Part shown: positions 14,198 to 22,151 of the stretch, one piece after another | How the letters are laid out: every line of letters begins with the position of its first letter | Position numbering within the stretch: position 1 is the first letter of the stretch | DNA from: Nonomuraea sp. MG754425 | GTDB lineage: Bacteria > Actinomycetota > Actinomycetes > Streptosporangiales > Streptosporangiaceae | DNA: 49,636 nucleotides | Direction of reading: 5' to 3' | Assembly: GCF_021699195.1 (NCBI RefSeq) | Contig: NZ_SSXE01000129.1 | Coordinates: forward strand, 1-49,636 | Notes under the pieces: generated by a model | What the model saw: only the letters and a program-made list of their open reading frames with translations | What the model was told of the DNA's origin: nothing | Database searches by the model: none | Translations under genes and position numbers: made by a program

Positions 14198-16828
14198 ATG
14201 ACCACGCAGATTGAGCCTCCGCCCGAGTTCTCGGCACCGGACATGTTCCCCACGACCGGCGAATACCGCGACCTCGTGGCCGGCATCGTGGGAACAGGCT
14301 GGCGGATAAGCCCTGAGGGGCCCTGGTACATGTGTCAGGAGCCCGCGGCTCCGATCATCGAACAGGGCTGGAAGATCCACGTCTCCAGCATCCCGCAGCA
14401 CGCCACACAGGTCCTGGACGTCGTCGCCCGACACTGCGCCGAGCACGGCATCGCGTTCAAGTTCGCCCTGGACCCGATGATCCTCACGCTCATGAACGGG
14501 AAGCATTGGCCGCGCGGCGGCGCGGGCAAGTTCGTCACGATCTATCCTGCGGGCACCGACCAGTTCAAGCAGATCCTCGCCGACCTCTACTCCCGCACCT
14601 CGGGGGTTCGCGGCCCATACATCCTCTCCGACCGGCGCTATCGCGACAGCCGCTGCCTCTATTACCGCTACGGCGGAATCAGCCCCAACAAGAAGGCCGG
14701 TCGTGGGGGAACGGTGACCCACGTCCTGCGCGCGCCGGACGGCGGCGACTACGTCGACGAGCGCAATCCGTACTACGCCGCGCCGCCCTGGGTGAGCGAC
14801 CCGTTCGGTGCCGAGGCCGGAGAGACCAGCACTCCCGGCGAGATCGCTCTCCATGGCGGCCGGTACGTGGTCACCCATGCACTGTCGCATTCCGCGCGCG
14901 GTGGCACGTACCTGGCGCGCGACTCGGGCACCGGCGAGCTTGTCGTGGTGAAGGAGGCGCGTCCCGACACCGAGTGGATCGACGGGGTGGGTGACGCGGT
15001 CGCCCAGCTCAAGGCCGAGGCTCGAGCGTTGCGCGCGATCAGCGCCAGCGGGAGGACTCCACGGTATCTTGCTGAGTTCTCCGAATGGGAGAACTACTAC
15101 CTGGCCGAGACCTTCGCCGAGGGCCGCCCGCTGGCTTCGCTCGGCGCCTGGCACCTGGCGCCCTACCTCCTTCGCCGGCCCGGCCAGGCGGACCGGCAGG
15201 CGTACGCGCAGCAAACCGCGCGGCTGTGGCAGGCCACGCTCGACGCCATGGAACGCATCCATGACCTCGGCTACGTCGTCGGCGACGTGTCGCCATTCAA
15301 CATCATCGCCAGTGAGGACCTCGACGTGGTCCACTTCATCGATCTGGAAGGTGCGGTGCCGATCGGTGCGCGGTCCTCCCCGCTCACGACCCCCGGGTTC
15401 GCGGTCGAGGACGGCAGAGGGAGCGGCCCCGCCGACGTCGCCGACGACTACTACGGCCTGGCGGCGACGTTGCTCAGCCGCCTGATGCCGACCGCCCAGC
15501 TCGTCAACTGGGCTCCCGAGACGTACAGGCGATTGGTCTCCTGCGCGGCCGGTCAAGCGGGGGTGCGGTCCTCGACGGAAGAGTTGATCTCGATCGTCAC
15601 CGGACGGTCCCGCCCGAGCACGGGCCAGGTTGAGCGGATGAAGGCCGGCATCCGGGGTCTGCGCCCGGACGCCGGCGAGCCTGCGCGGTTCGCTCTGGAT
15701 CAGCAGTTGGACCTGCGCGAGTTCCGGCAGAGGCTGGAGCAGGGCGTCGTCGCATCGCTGCGCTATCCGCAGCGCGGCAAGATCCCGGTCGCCCCCTCCG
15801 GACGCCAAGTGTTCAGCATGAACCGCTACTGCGCCGGCTACGGGGCGGCGGGCATCGCCCGAGCCTTACGTCAAGGCCCGGACGGCGAGCTCACCCAATG
15901 GCTGGGCGGGCAGCGCGTGGAGGAGCAGGTCTCCTCCCCCGGCCTCTACACCGGGCTGGCCGGAATCGCATGGACCCTCCGCGACGAGGGCCTGCCTGAA
16001 AGGGCCGCGGAGGTGATGGACGCGGCGCTCGCCCGAGCGGAAGACACGGCGGGTGACGTGAGCCTGTTCGCCGGCTCGGCCGGTCTCGGCCTGGCCTGCT
16101 TGCACTTCTTCGGAGCAAGCGGGGACGAGCGGTATCTCCGGCAGGCCCACGTATTCGGTGACGAGGTGCTTCGGGGAGTGAGGGCGCAGACTGTCGACAA
16201 CGTGAACCCGGGCTTGGCCGGCGGCGTCGCCGGGCTTGCGCTGTTCCTGCTGTACCTGAGCCTGGCCACAGGCGAGCCCGGCTACGCGAAGGCGGGACGG
16301 GAAGGGCTGCTGAAGGCCCTCCGCCATGCGCGACCGCTCCGTGCCGGCGACGGACTGCAGATGCGGCTCGACCCGGCCGACGATCCCTTCACCAGGATCG
16401 GCCCACATTGGGACTCGGGGTCCGCCGGCGTGGGCACCGCCTGCCTGCGCTACGGCGCCGCGCTCGGGGATGCGGAGATGCTGGCGCATGCCAGAGAGCT
16501 GGCACACGGCTGCGAGGATCGCTGGGTCTCCTGGTCCACGCTTGCGACGGGCCTGACCGGCCTCGGAATGTACCTGATGGATTGTGCCCGGTTCATTCCC
16601 GCCGAGACCGAGCGGTGGCGAGGAGCAGCCGAGGAGGTGGCGGGCCGGTTGACCCTGTACCGCATCGATCACGGCGGTCACCTCTACATGCCCGGCGAAA
16701 CCATGCGTACCGTCAGCGCCGATCTTCTGACGGGAGCCTCGGGGGCGCTGATGTTCACCACGGACCTGCTCGAAGGGTCCGAAAATCGGAATTTCCTTCT
16801 CGACCACCTCATTCCGGACGCGTCATGA
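14198..16828 (+). CDS. Class III lanthionine synthetase LanKC (lyase-kinase-cyclase)
   Basis: 876 residues with three domains. The N-terminal phosphoSer/Thr lyase-like domain covers about 1-215 (KFVTIYPAGTDQFKQI, GPYILSDRRYRDSRCLYYRYGG). The Ser/Thr kinase domain covers about 220-500, with Lys in LVVVKEARP (near 250), catalytic loop YVVGDVSPFNII (near 360) and DFG-equivalent HFIDLEGA. The C-terminal LanC-like cyclase is about 540-876. The cyclase lacks the Cys-Cys-His zinc ligands: the positions of the usual CHG-type motif read LATGLTGLG. This places it in class III rather than class IV. Such enzymes phosphorylate Ser/Thr, eliminate phosphate to dehydro residues and add Cys to form lanthionine or labionin. 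Its stop overlaps the next ATG. Confidence 0.92.
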   Translation: MTTQIEPPPEFSAPDMFPTTGEYRDLVAGIVGTGWRISPEGPWYMCQEPAAPIIEQGWKIHVSSIPQHATQVLDVVARHCAEHGIAFKFALDPMILTLMNGKHWPRGGAGKFVTIYPAGTDQFKQILADLYSRTSGVRGPYILSDRRYRDSRCLYYRYGGISPNKKAGRGGTVTHVLRAPDGGDYVDERNPYYAAPPWVSDPFGAEAGETSTPGEIALHGGRYVVTHALSHSARGGTYLARDSGTGELVVVKEARPDTEWIDGVGDAVAQLKAEARALRAISASGRTPRYLAEFSEWENYYLAETFAEGRPLASLGAWHLAPYLLRRPGQADRQAYAQQTARLWQATLDAMERIHDLGYVVGDVSPFNIIASEDLDVVHFIDLEGAVPIGARSSPLTTPGFAVEDGRGSGPADVADDYYGLAATLLSRLMPTAQLVNWAPETYRRLVSCAAGQAGVRSSTEELISIVTGRSRPSTGQVERMKAGIRGLRPDAGEPARFALDQQLDLREFRQRLEQGVVASLRYPQRGKIPVAPSGRQVFSMNRYCAGYGAAGIARALRQGPDGELTQWLGGQRVEEQVSSPGLYTGLAGIAWTLRDEGLPERAAEVMDAALARAEDTAGDVSLFAGSAGLGLACLHFFGASGDERYLRQAHVFGDEVLRGVRAQTVDNVNPGLAGGVAGLALFLLYLSLATGEPGYAKAGREGLLKALRHARPLRAGDGLQMRLDPADDPFTRIGPHWDSGSAGVGTACLRYGAALGDAEMLAHARELAHGCEDRWVSWSTLATGLTGLGMYLMDCARFIPAETERWRGAAEEVAGRLTLYRIDHGGHLYMPGETMRTVSADLLTGASGALMFTTDLLEGSENRNFLLDHLIPDAS

Positions 16829-18069
16829 CGGTGCCGGAGGTCATACGGCTGGACAACGGCCTACGCGTGGTCCTCGACCCGCACGGTGATGTCGGTGCGG
16901 CCGGAGTGACCGTCCTCTACGGCACGGGCGGTCACGACGATCGGCCGGGCTCGCGGGGCCTGGCGCATCTGGTGGAGCACCTGATGTTTCAGGGCTCGGC
17001 CAGGTACGGCGCGTTGGCGCACTTCCATTTCGTCCAGGGTGTGGGCGGCGCGGTCAACGCCCAGACCCTGCCGGACTACACCGAGTATTACCAGCAGGTT
17101 CCCGCCGATTGCCTGGACGAGTTGCTCACCATGGAGGCCGACAGAATGGCGGGCCTCGCCGTGACCGAGCCCGCGTTCGGCCGCGAGATCGAGGTCATCA
17201 AGCAGGAGGTCAGCGCTGGACTCGCCGACTCCATGGCCCGCTTCCCCTGGCGGTGGCTGGCCCCCGTCATGTTCCCCGCGCTCGACGGGCGATCCGAACC
17301 GGCAGGGCTCCTGGAGGACTTGGACACCTTGACGCTGGCCCAGGCGCGGGCCTTCTTCACGAAGCATTACGTACCTGGCGCCGCGGTCCTGGCCGTAACC
17401 GGCGACTTCGACCCGTCCAGGACAGCGGACCTGATAGCCGGCCTGTTCGGCGTGATCCCCGCAGGCCCGCTGCCCGAGCGCGTCCCGCTGGTGCTCGACC
17501 CGCTGAGCCGGCGACATCACACCTTCGCCGAGTTCAGTTCGGTGACGTCCGCGTGCGCGGTCGCGTGGCCGACCCCACCCGAGTTGGGCGGCCGGATGCC
17601 GACGGCACTGGCGATCGCGTCCCGGCTGCTGGGGCTGCTGATACCCCAACGGCTCACCGCGGCCGAGATGTACGACGTGCGCTCCCAGGTGAGCCTGGGG
17701 GTTCACGGCTTGGGCCAGAACTGCCGCCCTCCGTCCGCGATCACCGCCGCGTTCCACGTCGGCGACCGCGCCGTCATCCCCACGGTCTTGGAACTGGCGG
17801 AAGACGCGCTCGCAGAGATGGCACGCGGCAGGGTCGAGCCCGAATCCGTGGAGCGGGCCCGCAGACACGAGCTGATCATGTTCCACCAGGGGCTGGATTC
17901 CTATCTGGGCCGCGCCCGCTGGCTGGCCAGTGGTGAGTATCTCAGAGGCGCCGCTGGCAGAGCGTCCTGGGCCGACGAACTGCTCGCGGTGACCCGCGAG
18001 GACCTCGCCGCGACAGCCGGCGTCCTACTCGCGGATCGGCCTGTCTCACTCGAACTCGTGCGGGAATGA
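16825..18069 (+). CDS. M16-family zinc peptidase, catalytic subunit
   Basis: 414 residues from ATG 16825 (ATGA overlap with LanKC). The inverted zinc motif HLVEH is at 48-52 and the distal zinc glutamate is E128 in REIEVIKQEV, 75 residues after the second His, the spacing of active M16 peptidases. The domain order is that of the M16B subfamily, where one half-size catalytic chain pairs with a half-size partner encoded next to it. Since neither exporter carries a C39 peptidase, this enzyme is the best candidate for removing leader sequence from precursor B, perhaps also A. No signal peptide is seen, so it acts in the cytoplasm. Confidence 0.88.
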   Translation: MTVPEVIRLDNGLRVVLDPHGDVGAAGVTVLYGTGGHDDRPGSRGLAHLVEHLMFQGSARYGALAHFHFVQGVGGAVNAQTLPDYTEYYQQVPADCLDELLTMEADRMAGLAVTEPAFGREIEVIKQEVSAGLADSMARFPWRWLAPVMFPALDGRSEPAGLLEDLDTLTLAQARAFFTKHYVPGAAVLAVTGDFDPSRTADLIAGLFGVIPAGPLPERVPLVLDPLSRRHHTFAEFSSVTSACAVAWPTPPELGGRMPTALAIASRLLGLLIPQRLTAAEMYDVRSQVSLGVHGLGQNCRPPSAITAAFHVGDRAVIPTVLELAEDALAEMARGRVEPESVERARRHELIMFHQGLDSYLGRARWLASGEYLRGAAGRASWADELLAVTREDLAATAGVLLADRPVSLELVRE

Positions 18070-18079
18070 GGATTCAGCG

Positions 18080-19291
18080 TTGTCCGATCTCCCGATCCAG
18101 CTACCCGGCCTGGCGACGGTCACCCTGGCGAACGGCATGGTGGTGAGGGCTGTTCAGCGCCGGCACTTCCCCCTCATCGAGCTCCGTATGGCTCTGCCCG
18201 CCTGGTACGCCGACCTGGCGGCCGGCACCTTGGTGGCGGCCACCCAGTTCGATGACGTCGAACGGTCCGGTTTCCACGCCTCCGCCGAGTGCGCGAGCGA
18301 TGCGTTCACCGTGCGAGCGCAAGGACTCGCCGTCGACTTGGAGCCGGGGCTCACCGCGATCGCCCAGGCTCTGTCCACCCCCAGCCTCGACGCCGACCTG
18401 ATCCGGCGGGCCCGCTTCCGGCTCGCGCACCAGGCGGAATCGACTGGCTCCGCGCCGACGCTCCTGGCCTGGAGGGAACTGCTTGCGACGATGTATGGGG
18501 ATCACCCGCTCGCCGTCCTCTCCCCCGGGGCCGAGGAACTGCGGAAGGTCACCCTGCAGGATGTGGAGCGGTTCCGCCAGGAGCGAATGCAGGCGGCCGG
18601 AGCCGTTCTCACCCTCTCCGGTGGTGTGCCGCTGGAGCTCATGATCGATGCCGCGGCCGGCGCGTTCTCTGAACTTCCCTGCCACCCGCACGGCAGGACG
18701 CCACCACCCGCCGAGCCGGCCGAACAGGGGATCATCAGAAGACTTGCGGTGCCGGGCGCCACCCAGACGTCTGTCACCATCGGCTTCCCCGCCGTGATCC
18801 GGCGCGACCCTCGCTTCCCAGCGGCTGAGATCGCGAACCTGGTCATCGGTGGCTACTTCTCCTCCCGGCTGACACGCCGCCTGCGCCAGGAACGCGGCTA
18901 CGCCTACTGGGTGAGATCGAGCCTGACCTGTGACCCTGGCGGGCCCGCTCTGGCGATCGCCACGAACGTACGTGACGACGTCGGGAGGTCGGCGCTTCAG
19001 GTCATCCGAGACGACCTCAGCGACCTGGCCGCCGCAGGTCCGCCGGCCGAAGAAGTGGATCACGCCAGGCGGCACCTGCTCGGCTCGACCCGGCTCGAGC
19101 TGGCTACCCAGTCCGGCGCCACCGATCTGGTATTCGCCCTGGCCCGCAGCGGTCTCACTCCGAAGTGGCTGCGGGATCACTGCGCCCACCTCGACAAGGT
19201 CACCCCTGACGACATCCGAGACTTCGCTGCGGCGTTCCTCCGGCCCGCGCAGGCCACCACAGTGGTCGCGAGCCGGGAGCAGAATGTCTAG
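18080..19291 (+). CDS. M16-family peptidase-like protein, non-catalytic partner subunit
   Basis: 403 residues. The start is TTG at 18080, supported by GAGGA at 18068-18072. The first half has the M16 fold (VTLANGMVVRAVQRRHFPLIELRM, shown in two parts: VTLANGMVV and FPLIELRMALP) but no HxxEH. The second half keeps the substrate-binding signature RLRQERGYAYWVRSSL. This is the regular composition of the catalytically silent chain in M16B heterodimers, which supplies the Arg-Tyr pair that holds the substrate backbone. It is ten bases downstream of the catalytic chain and should form a complex with it. Confidence 0.85.
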   Translation: MSDLPIQLPGLATVTLANGMVVRAVQRRHFPLIELRMALPAWYADLAAGTLVAATQFDDVERSGFHASAECASDAFTVRAQGLAVDLEPGLTAIAQALSTPSLDADLIRRARFRLAHQAESTGSAPTLLAWRELLATMYGDHPLAVLSPGAEELRKVTLQDVERFRQERMQAAGAVLTLSGGVPLELMIDAAAGAFSELPCHPHGRTPPPAEPAEQGIIRRLAVPGATQTSVTIGFPAVIRRDPRFPAAEIANLVIGGYFSSRLTRRLRQERGYAYWVRSSLTCDPGGPALAIATNVRDDVGRSALQVIRDDLSDLAAAGPPAEEVDHARRHLLGSTRLELATQSGATDLVFALARSGLTPKWLRDHCAHLDKVTPDDIRDFAAAFLRPAQATTVVASREQNV

Positions 19292-21113
19292 GCGAGCGCG
19301 GATGGTCGCTTTCCTGCGGCCCTTCTGCGCCAAGGTCGCCGCTCTGACCGCTCTGACCGTCCTGCACTCCGCCCTGGCCGTGGTGCCGGCCATCGCCGGT
19401 CAGCGGCTCATCGATGACGGCGTGGTCCGAGGGGACGCGCGCACCGTGTGGCTGCTGGGCGCCGTCCTCGTCGCCGCGGGCGTCTGCCAGGGACTGCTGG
19501 CACTGGCCGCGATGCGGTTTTCGACCGCGCTCGGCGCCGACATGGTGTGCGCGCTGCGCGCGGAAATGTACGCGCACTTGTTGCGGCAATCGCCGGGGTT
19601 CTTCACCTGGGCCAGGACCGGTGCGGTCGTGTCCCGGCTTGACGGGGACGTGACCGGGATCGAGCGCGTCGTCACCACCACGCTCCCTTCTGCGGTCGGC
19701 GCTCTGGTCACGCTCACCACAGCACTGGCGGCCACCGTCGTCCTGGAGTGGCGGCTCGCACTGACCATCCTGATCCTCGCTCCCGCGATGTATCTGCTTG
19801 CGTCCTGGTTCGGGAAGGCGCTCAAGACGGTGGGCAGGCACCGCATGGAGGCACAGGCCGAACTCAACTCCCTGGTCGCAGAGCGGCTCACGCCAGGCGG
19901 GATCGAACTCGTGCAGCTCTTCTCCGAACCGGGCCGGGAGATCAGCGCGTTCGCCGCCCGAAGCGGTCGCGCGCGCAACCTTGCTGTCAGGCACAGCGCG
20001 CTGGAGGGCGGTGCGCACGCCTCCATGATCTGCCTGATGACAGGCACCACCGCCGCCGCCTATGTCGTCGCGGGCAATGGGGTGATGACGGGGAGCCTGA
20101 GCCTTGGCACCATGGTCGCGCTGCTGACACTGCTGGCGCGCCTGTACGGACCGCTCGCTTCGTTGCCGAGCCTCAAGGCCGACATCGTGGCCGGCCAACT
20201 CAGCATGGCCCGCGTGTGGGAGGTGCTGGACTTCCTTCCGCTGGTGACCGACCCGCTGCACCCACTGGATCTGCCCGCCCGGCGCGCCCAGGGTGCTCAC
20301 GTGGCGATATCCGGCCTGAGTTTCGCCTACCCGCCCAAAAGGGCTGCGGTTCTGGAGTCCCTGGCCGACTCCTCAGAGCAAGACCAGGGCCCGCGCACCG
20401 TGCTGAAGGGCATCAGCATCGACATCCCTGCCGGGACGACCGTTGCCATCGTCGGCCCTTCAGGCTCGGGCAAGACAACTCTGTCGCGCCTGCTGCTCAG
20501 AACATGGGACCCGGGCGCGGGCTCCATCCGCATCGACGGCGTCGATCTGCGCGACCTTCGGCTGTCGGCCCTCCGCTCGGTCATCGGGGTCGTACCGCAG
20601 GAGCCGTACCTGCTCCAGGGCACGATCAGGGCCAACCTCCTGCTGGCCGATCCTGGGGCCGGCGAGCGGGAACTCCTGGCGGCCTGCCGTACGGCGCAGC
20701 TCCTGCCCCTGCTCGCCCGGCTTCCCGAAGGGCTGGACACCCTGGTGGGCGGCAGAGGCACACGGCTGTCGGGCGGAGAACGCCAGCGCCTGTCCATCGC
20801 CAGACTCCTGCTCCAGCAGCCCCGAGTGATCGTCATGGACGAGGCCACCTCTCACCTCGACCCGAGAACCGAACGCGAGCTGCGCCACGCACTCACGCAT
20901 GTGTTGCATGGCCGCACGTGCATACTCATCGCCCACCGGCTGGAAACCGTGCGTGATGCCGATCTGATTCTGGTCATGGAAGAGGGGCGAGTGGTGGAAA
21001 CAGGAACCCACGACATTTTGGCCAGGAGCCAAGGTGCCTATGCGAAACTGCTCGGGCAGGGGTCGCGTCCGAGATGCGGTGTACAAGGAAACGAGCGTAG
21101 GTTGCCGTGCTGA
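19284..21113 (+). CDS. ABC exporter (fused membrane and ATPase domains), part B
   Basis: 609 residues from ATG 19284, with GGGAG at 19275-19279 and an 8-base overlap with the preceding gene; ATG 19302 is an alternative. The earlier open frame is a shadow of the M16 gene. The N-terminal half has exporter membrane helices (AALTALTVLHSALAVVPAI, GALVTLTTALAATVVLEW). The C-terminal ATPase has Walker A GPSGSGKTT, Q-loop VVPQEPYLLQG, signature LSGGERQRLSIA, Walker B VIVMDEATSHLD and the H-loop IAHRLE. No peptidase domain. It closes the part B operon. The last 20 residues (after AKLLGQ) are an unusual basic, Cys-containing tail. Confidence 0.92.
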   Translation: MSRRARMVAFLRPFCAKVAALTALTVLHSALAVVPAIAGQRLIDDGVVRGDARTVWLLGAVLVAAGVCQGLLALAAMRFSTALGADMVCALRAEMYAHLLRQSPGFFTWARTGAVVSRLDGDVTGIERVVTTTLPSAVGALVTLTTALAATVVLEWRLALTILILAPAMYLLASWFGKALKTVGRHRMEAQAELNSLVAERLTPGGIELVQLFSEPGREISAFAARSGRARNLAVRHSALEGGAHASMICLMTGTTAAAYVVAGNGVMTGSLSLGTMVALLTLLARLYGPLASLPSLKADIVAGQLSMARVWEVLDFLPLVTDPLHPLDLPARRAQGAHVAISGLSFAYPPKRAAVLESLADSSEQDQGPRTVLKGISIDIPAGTTVAIVGPSGSGKTTLSRLLLRTWDPGAGSIRIDGVDLRDLRLSALRSVIGVVPQEPYLLQGTIRANLLLADPGAGERELLAACRTAQLLPLLARLPEGLDTLVGGRGTRLSGGERQRLSIARLLLQQPRVIVMDEATSHLDPRTERELRHALTHVLHGRTCILIAHRLETVRDADLILVMEEGRVVETGTHDILARSQGAYAKLLGQGSRPRCGVQGNERRLPC

Positions 21114-21939
21114 ACCGTACCTCCGTCGCCGGAGCCGTCGAGGCGTTCCTCGACTCGCTCGGCACCACCACCCGCACCGAGGCATCCAACGGCCCAAGCC
21201 GAGCTGGAGACGGGCAGCTGATTGCTGGTGAAGGCGGTGTAGTTGGCCTCGGTGCCGCGTTACCGAAGACGAGTGGCTCGCCGCAAAGGCGGCAGCGCGA
21301 GAGTCCCGGAGCGCCCGACTGGTGGCTGAGCGCGAGAACTTCACAGCGGGGCTCGCGCCCAGGGCGGACACCGACCGCGTCACCCTTGAGCATGAGCTGG
21401 CCGAGTACGCCAGGTCTCAAACCGGTTCCCTGCCCGCCACTCACCACCGTGACCGCGCCCACAAGAACGCCGACCATGCTCTCGTGGAACATCGGATGGC
21501 GCACGTCCCGAACTGATAATCCCTCTCCCTCCGAAACCCTGAAGGTTGCGTAATCCGGCCATTTACCGCGTAAGGCGGATTGTGGGTCGTGTGGTGCCCG
21601 CTGTACCTTCACAACCGGACGGCGATCGGGCCTTTCATGGCCTTTCGCCGTCTTCGTGGCCGCCGAATCCACGGAACTCGGATGCACAGCCGGTGGCACC
21701 TCATGACGACGGGCACCAAGCGTGGTGTCGCGGGGGTAATCGCAGCGATGAAGATCCGCAATGCGCGCTCCGAGATACACCTGAACGAGCAGGCCGCCGC
21801 AGTCGAGGCCGCCCTTCTGCGCCCAAGCTCGCTATCGTGCGGCTGCCGTAGAGCTCGACGGGCTTCGACGACAGGGCTGGGGTGCTCAGGTGACGGGACA
21901 AGGCGCCCGACCGGGTCCAGGCGATCCCGGCCTGGGCGG
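21114..21939. other. Decayed sequence after the RiPP cluster
   Basis: About 0.8 kb without a convincing intact gene. A short plus-strand stretch after 21107 (SVAGAVEAFLDSL) vaguely resembles the N-terminus of tyrosine recombinases, and 21322-21516 encodes 64 residues with no recognisable family. Frames shift repeatedly, and codon quality is lower than in the flanking operons. It probably marks the edge of the RiPP cluster and the beginning of a different acquired segment. Confidence 0.4.
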
Positions 21940-22151
21940 CGTCAGCAAGAGCTCAGCCAGGACGGCCCGCGCACGCTGGCGGCAGGACACAATCTCGCCC
22001 ACGCCATCGCCCTGCAAGGGCTCCTGGACGAAGCCTGGCCAGGCTGCGCGTGGTCCACGGCGACCAGCGGCGCGCGCTGGGCGAAGAACGCACCGACACG
22101 GTGGTCATCGACGACACCCTCACCCACCTGACCAGGCCGGAGAATGACTGA
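21940..22151 (+). pseudogene. C-terminal remnant of a TPR protein (frameshifted)
   Basis: The frame at 21940 reads GPRTLAAGHNLAHAIALQGL, and after a one-base shift near 22040 continues RLRVVHGDQRRALGEERTDT to a TGA at 22149-22151. This is the repeating pattern of actinomycete tetratricopeptide (NB-ARC/TPR) proteins, in which HPDTL-type segments alternate with LARQG-type helices. The N-terminal part is lost. The stop overlaps the ATG of the dynamin gene (TGATG), suggesting that an intact version was once coupled to it. Confidence 0.55.

Noticed and set aside
14072..15808. Minus-strand open frame of 578 codons overlapping LanKC
   Set aside because: LanKC has clear kinase and lyase motifs on the plus strand. 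The antisense frame has no motif or ribosome site.
14198..16828. Class IV lanthipeptide synthetase (LanL)
   Set aside because: The cyclase domain lacks the Cys/Cys/His zinc ligands expected in class IV, so class III is the better call.
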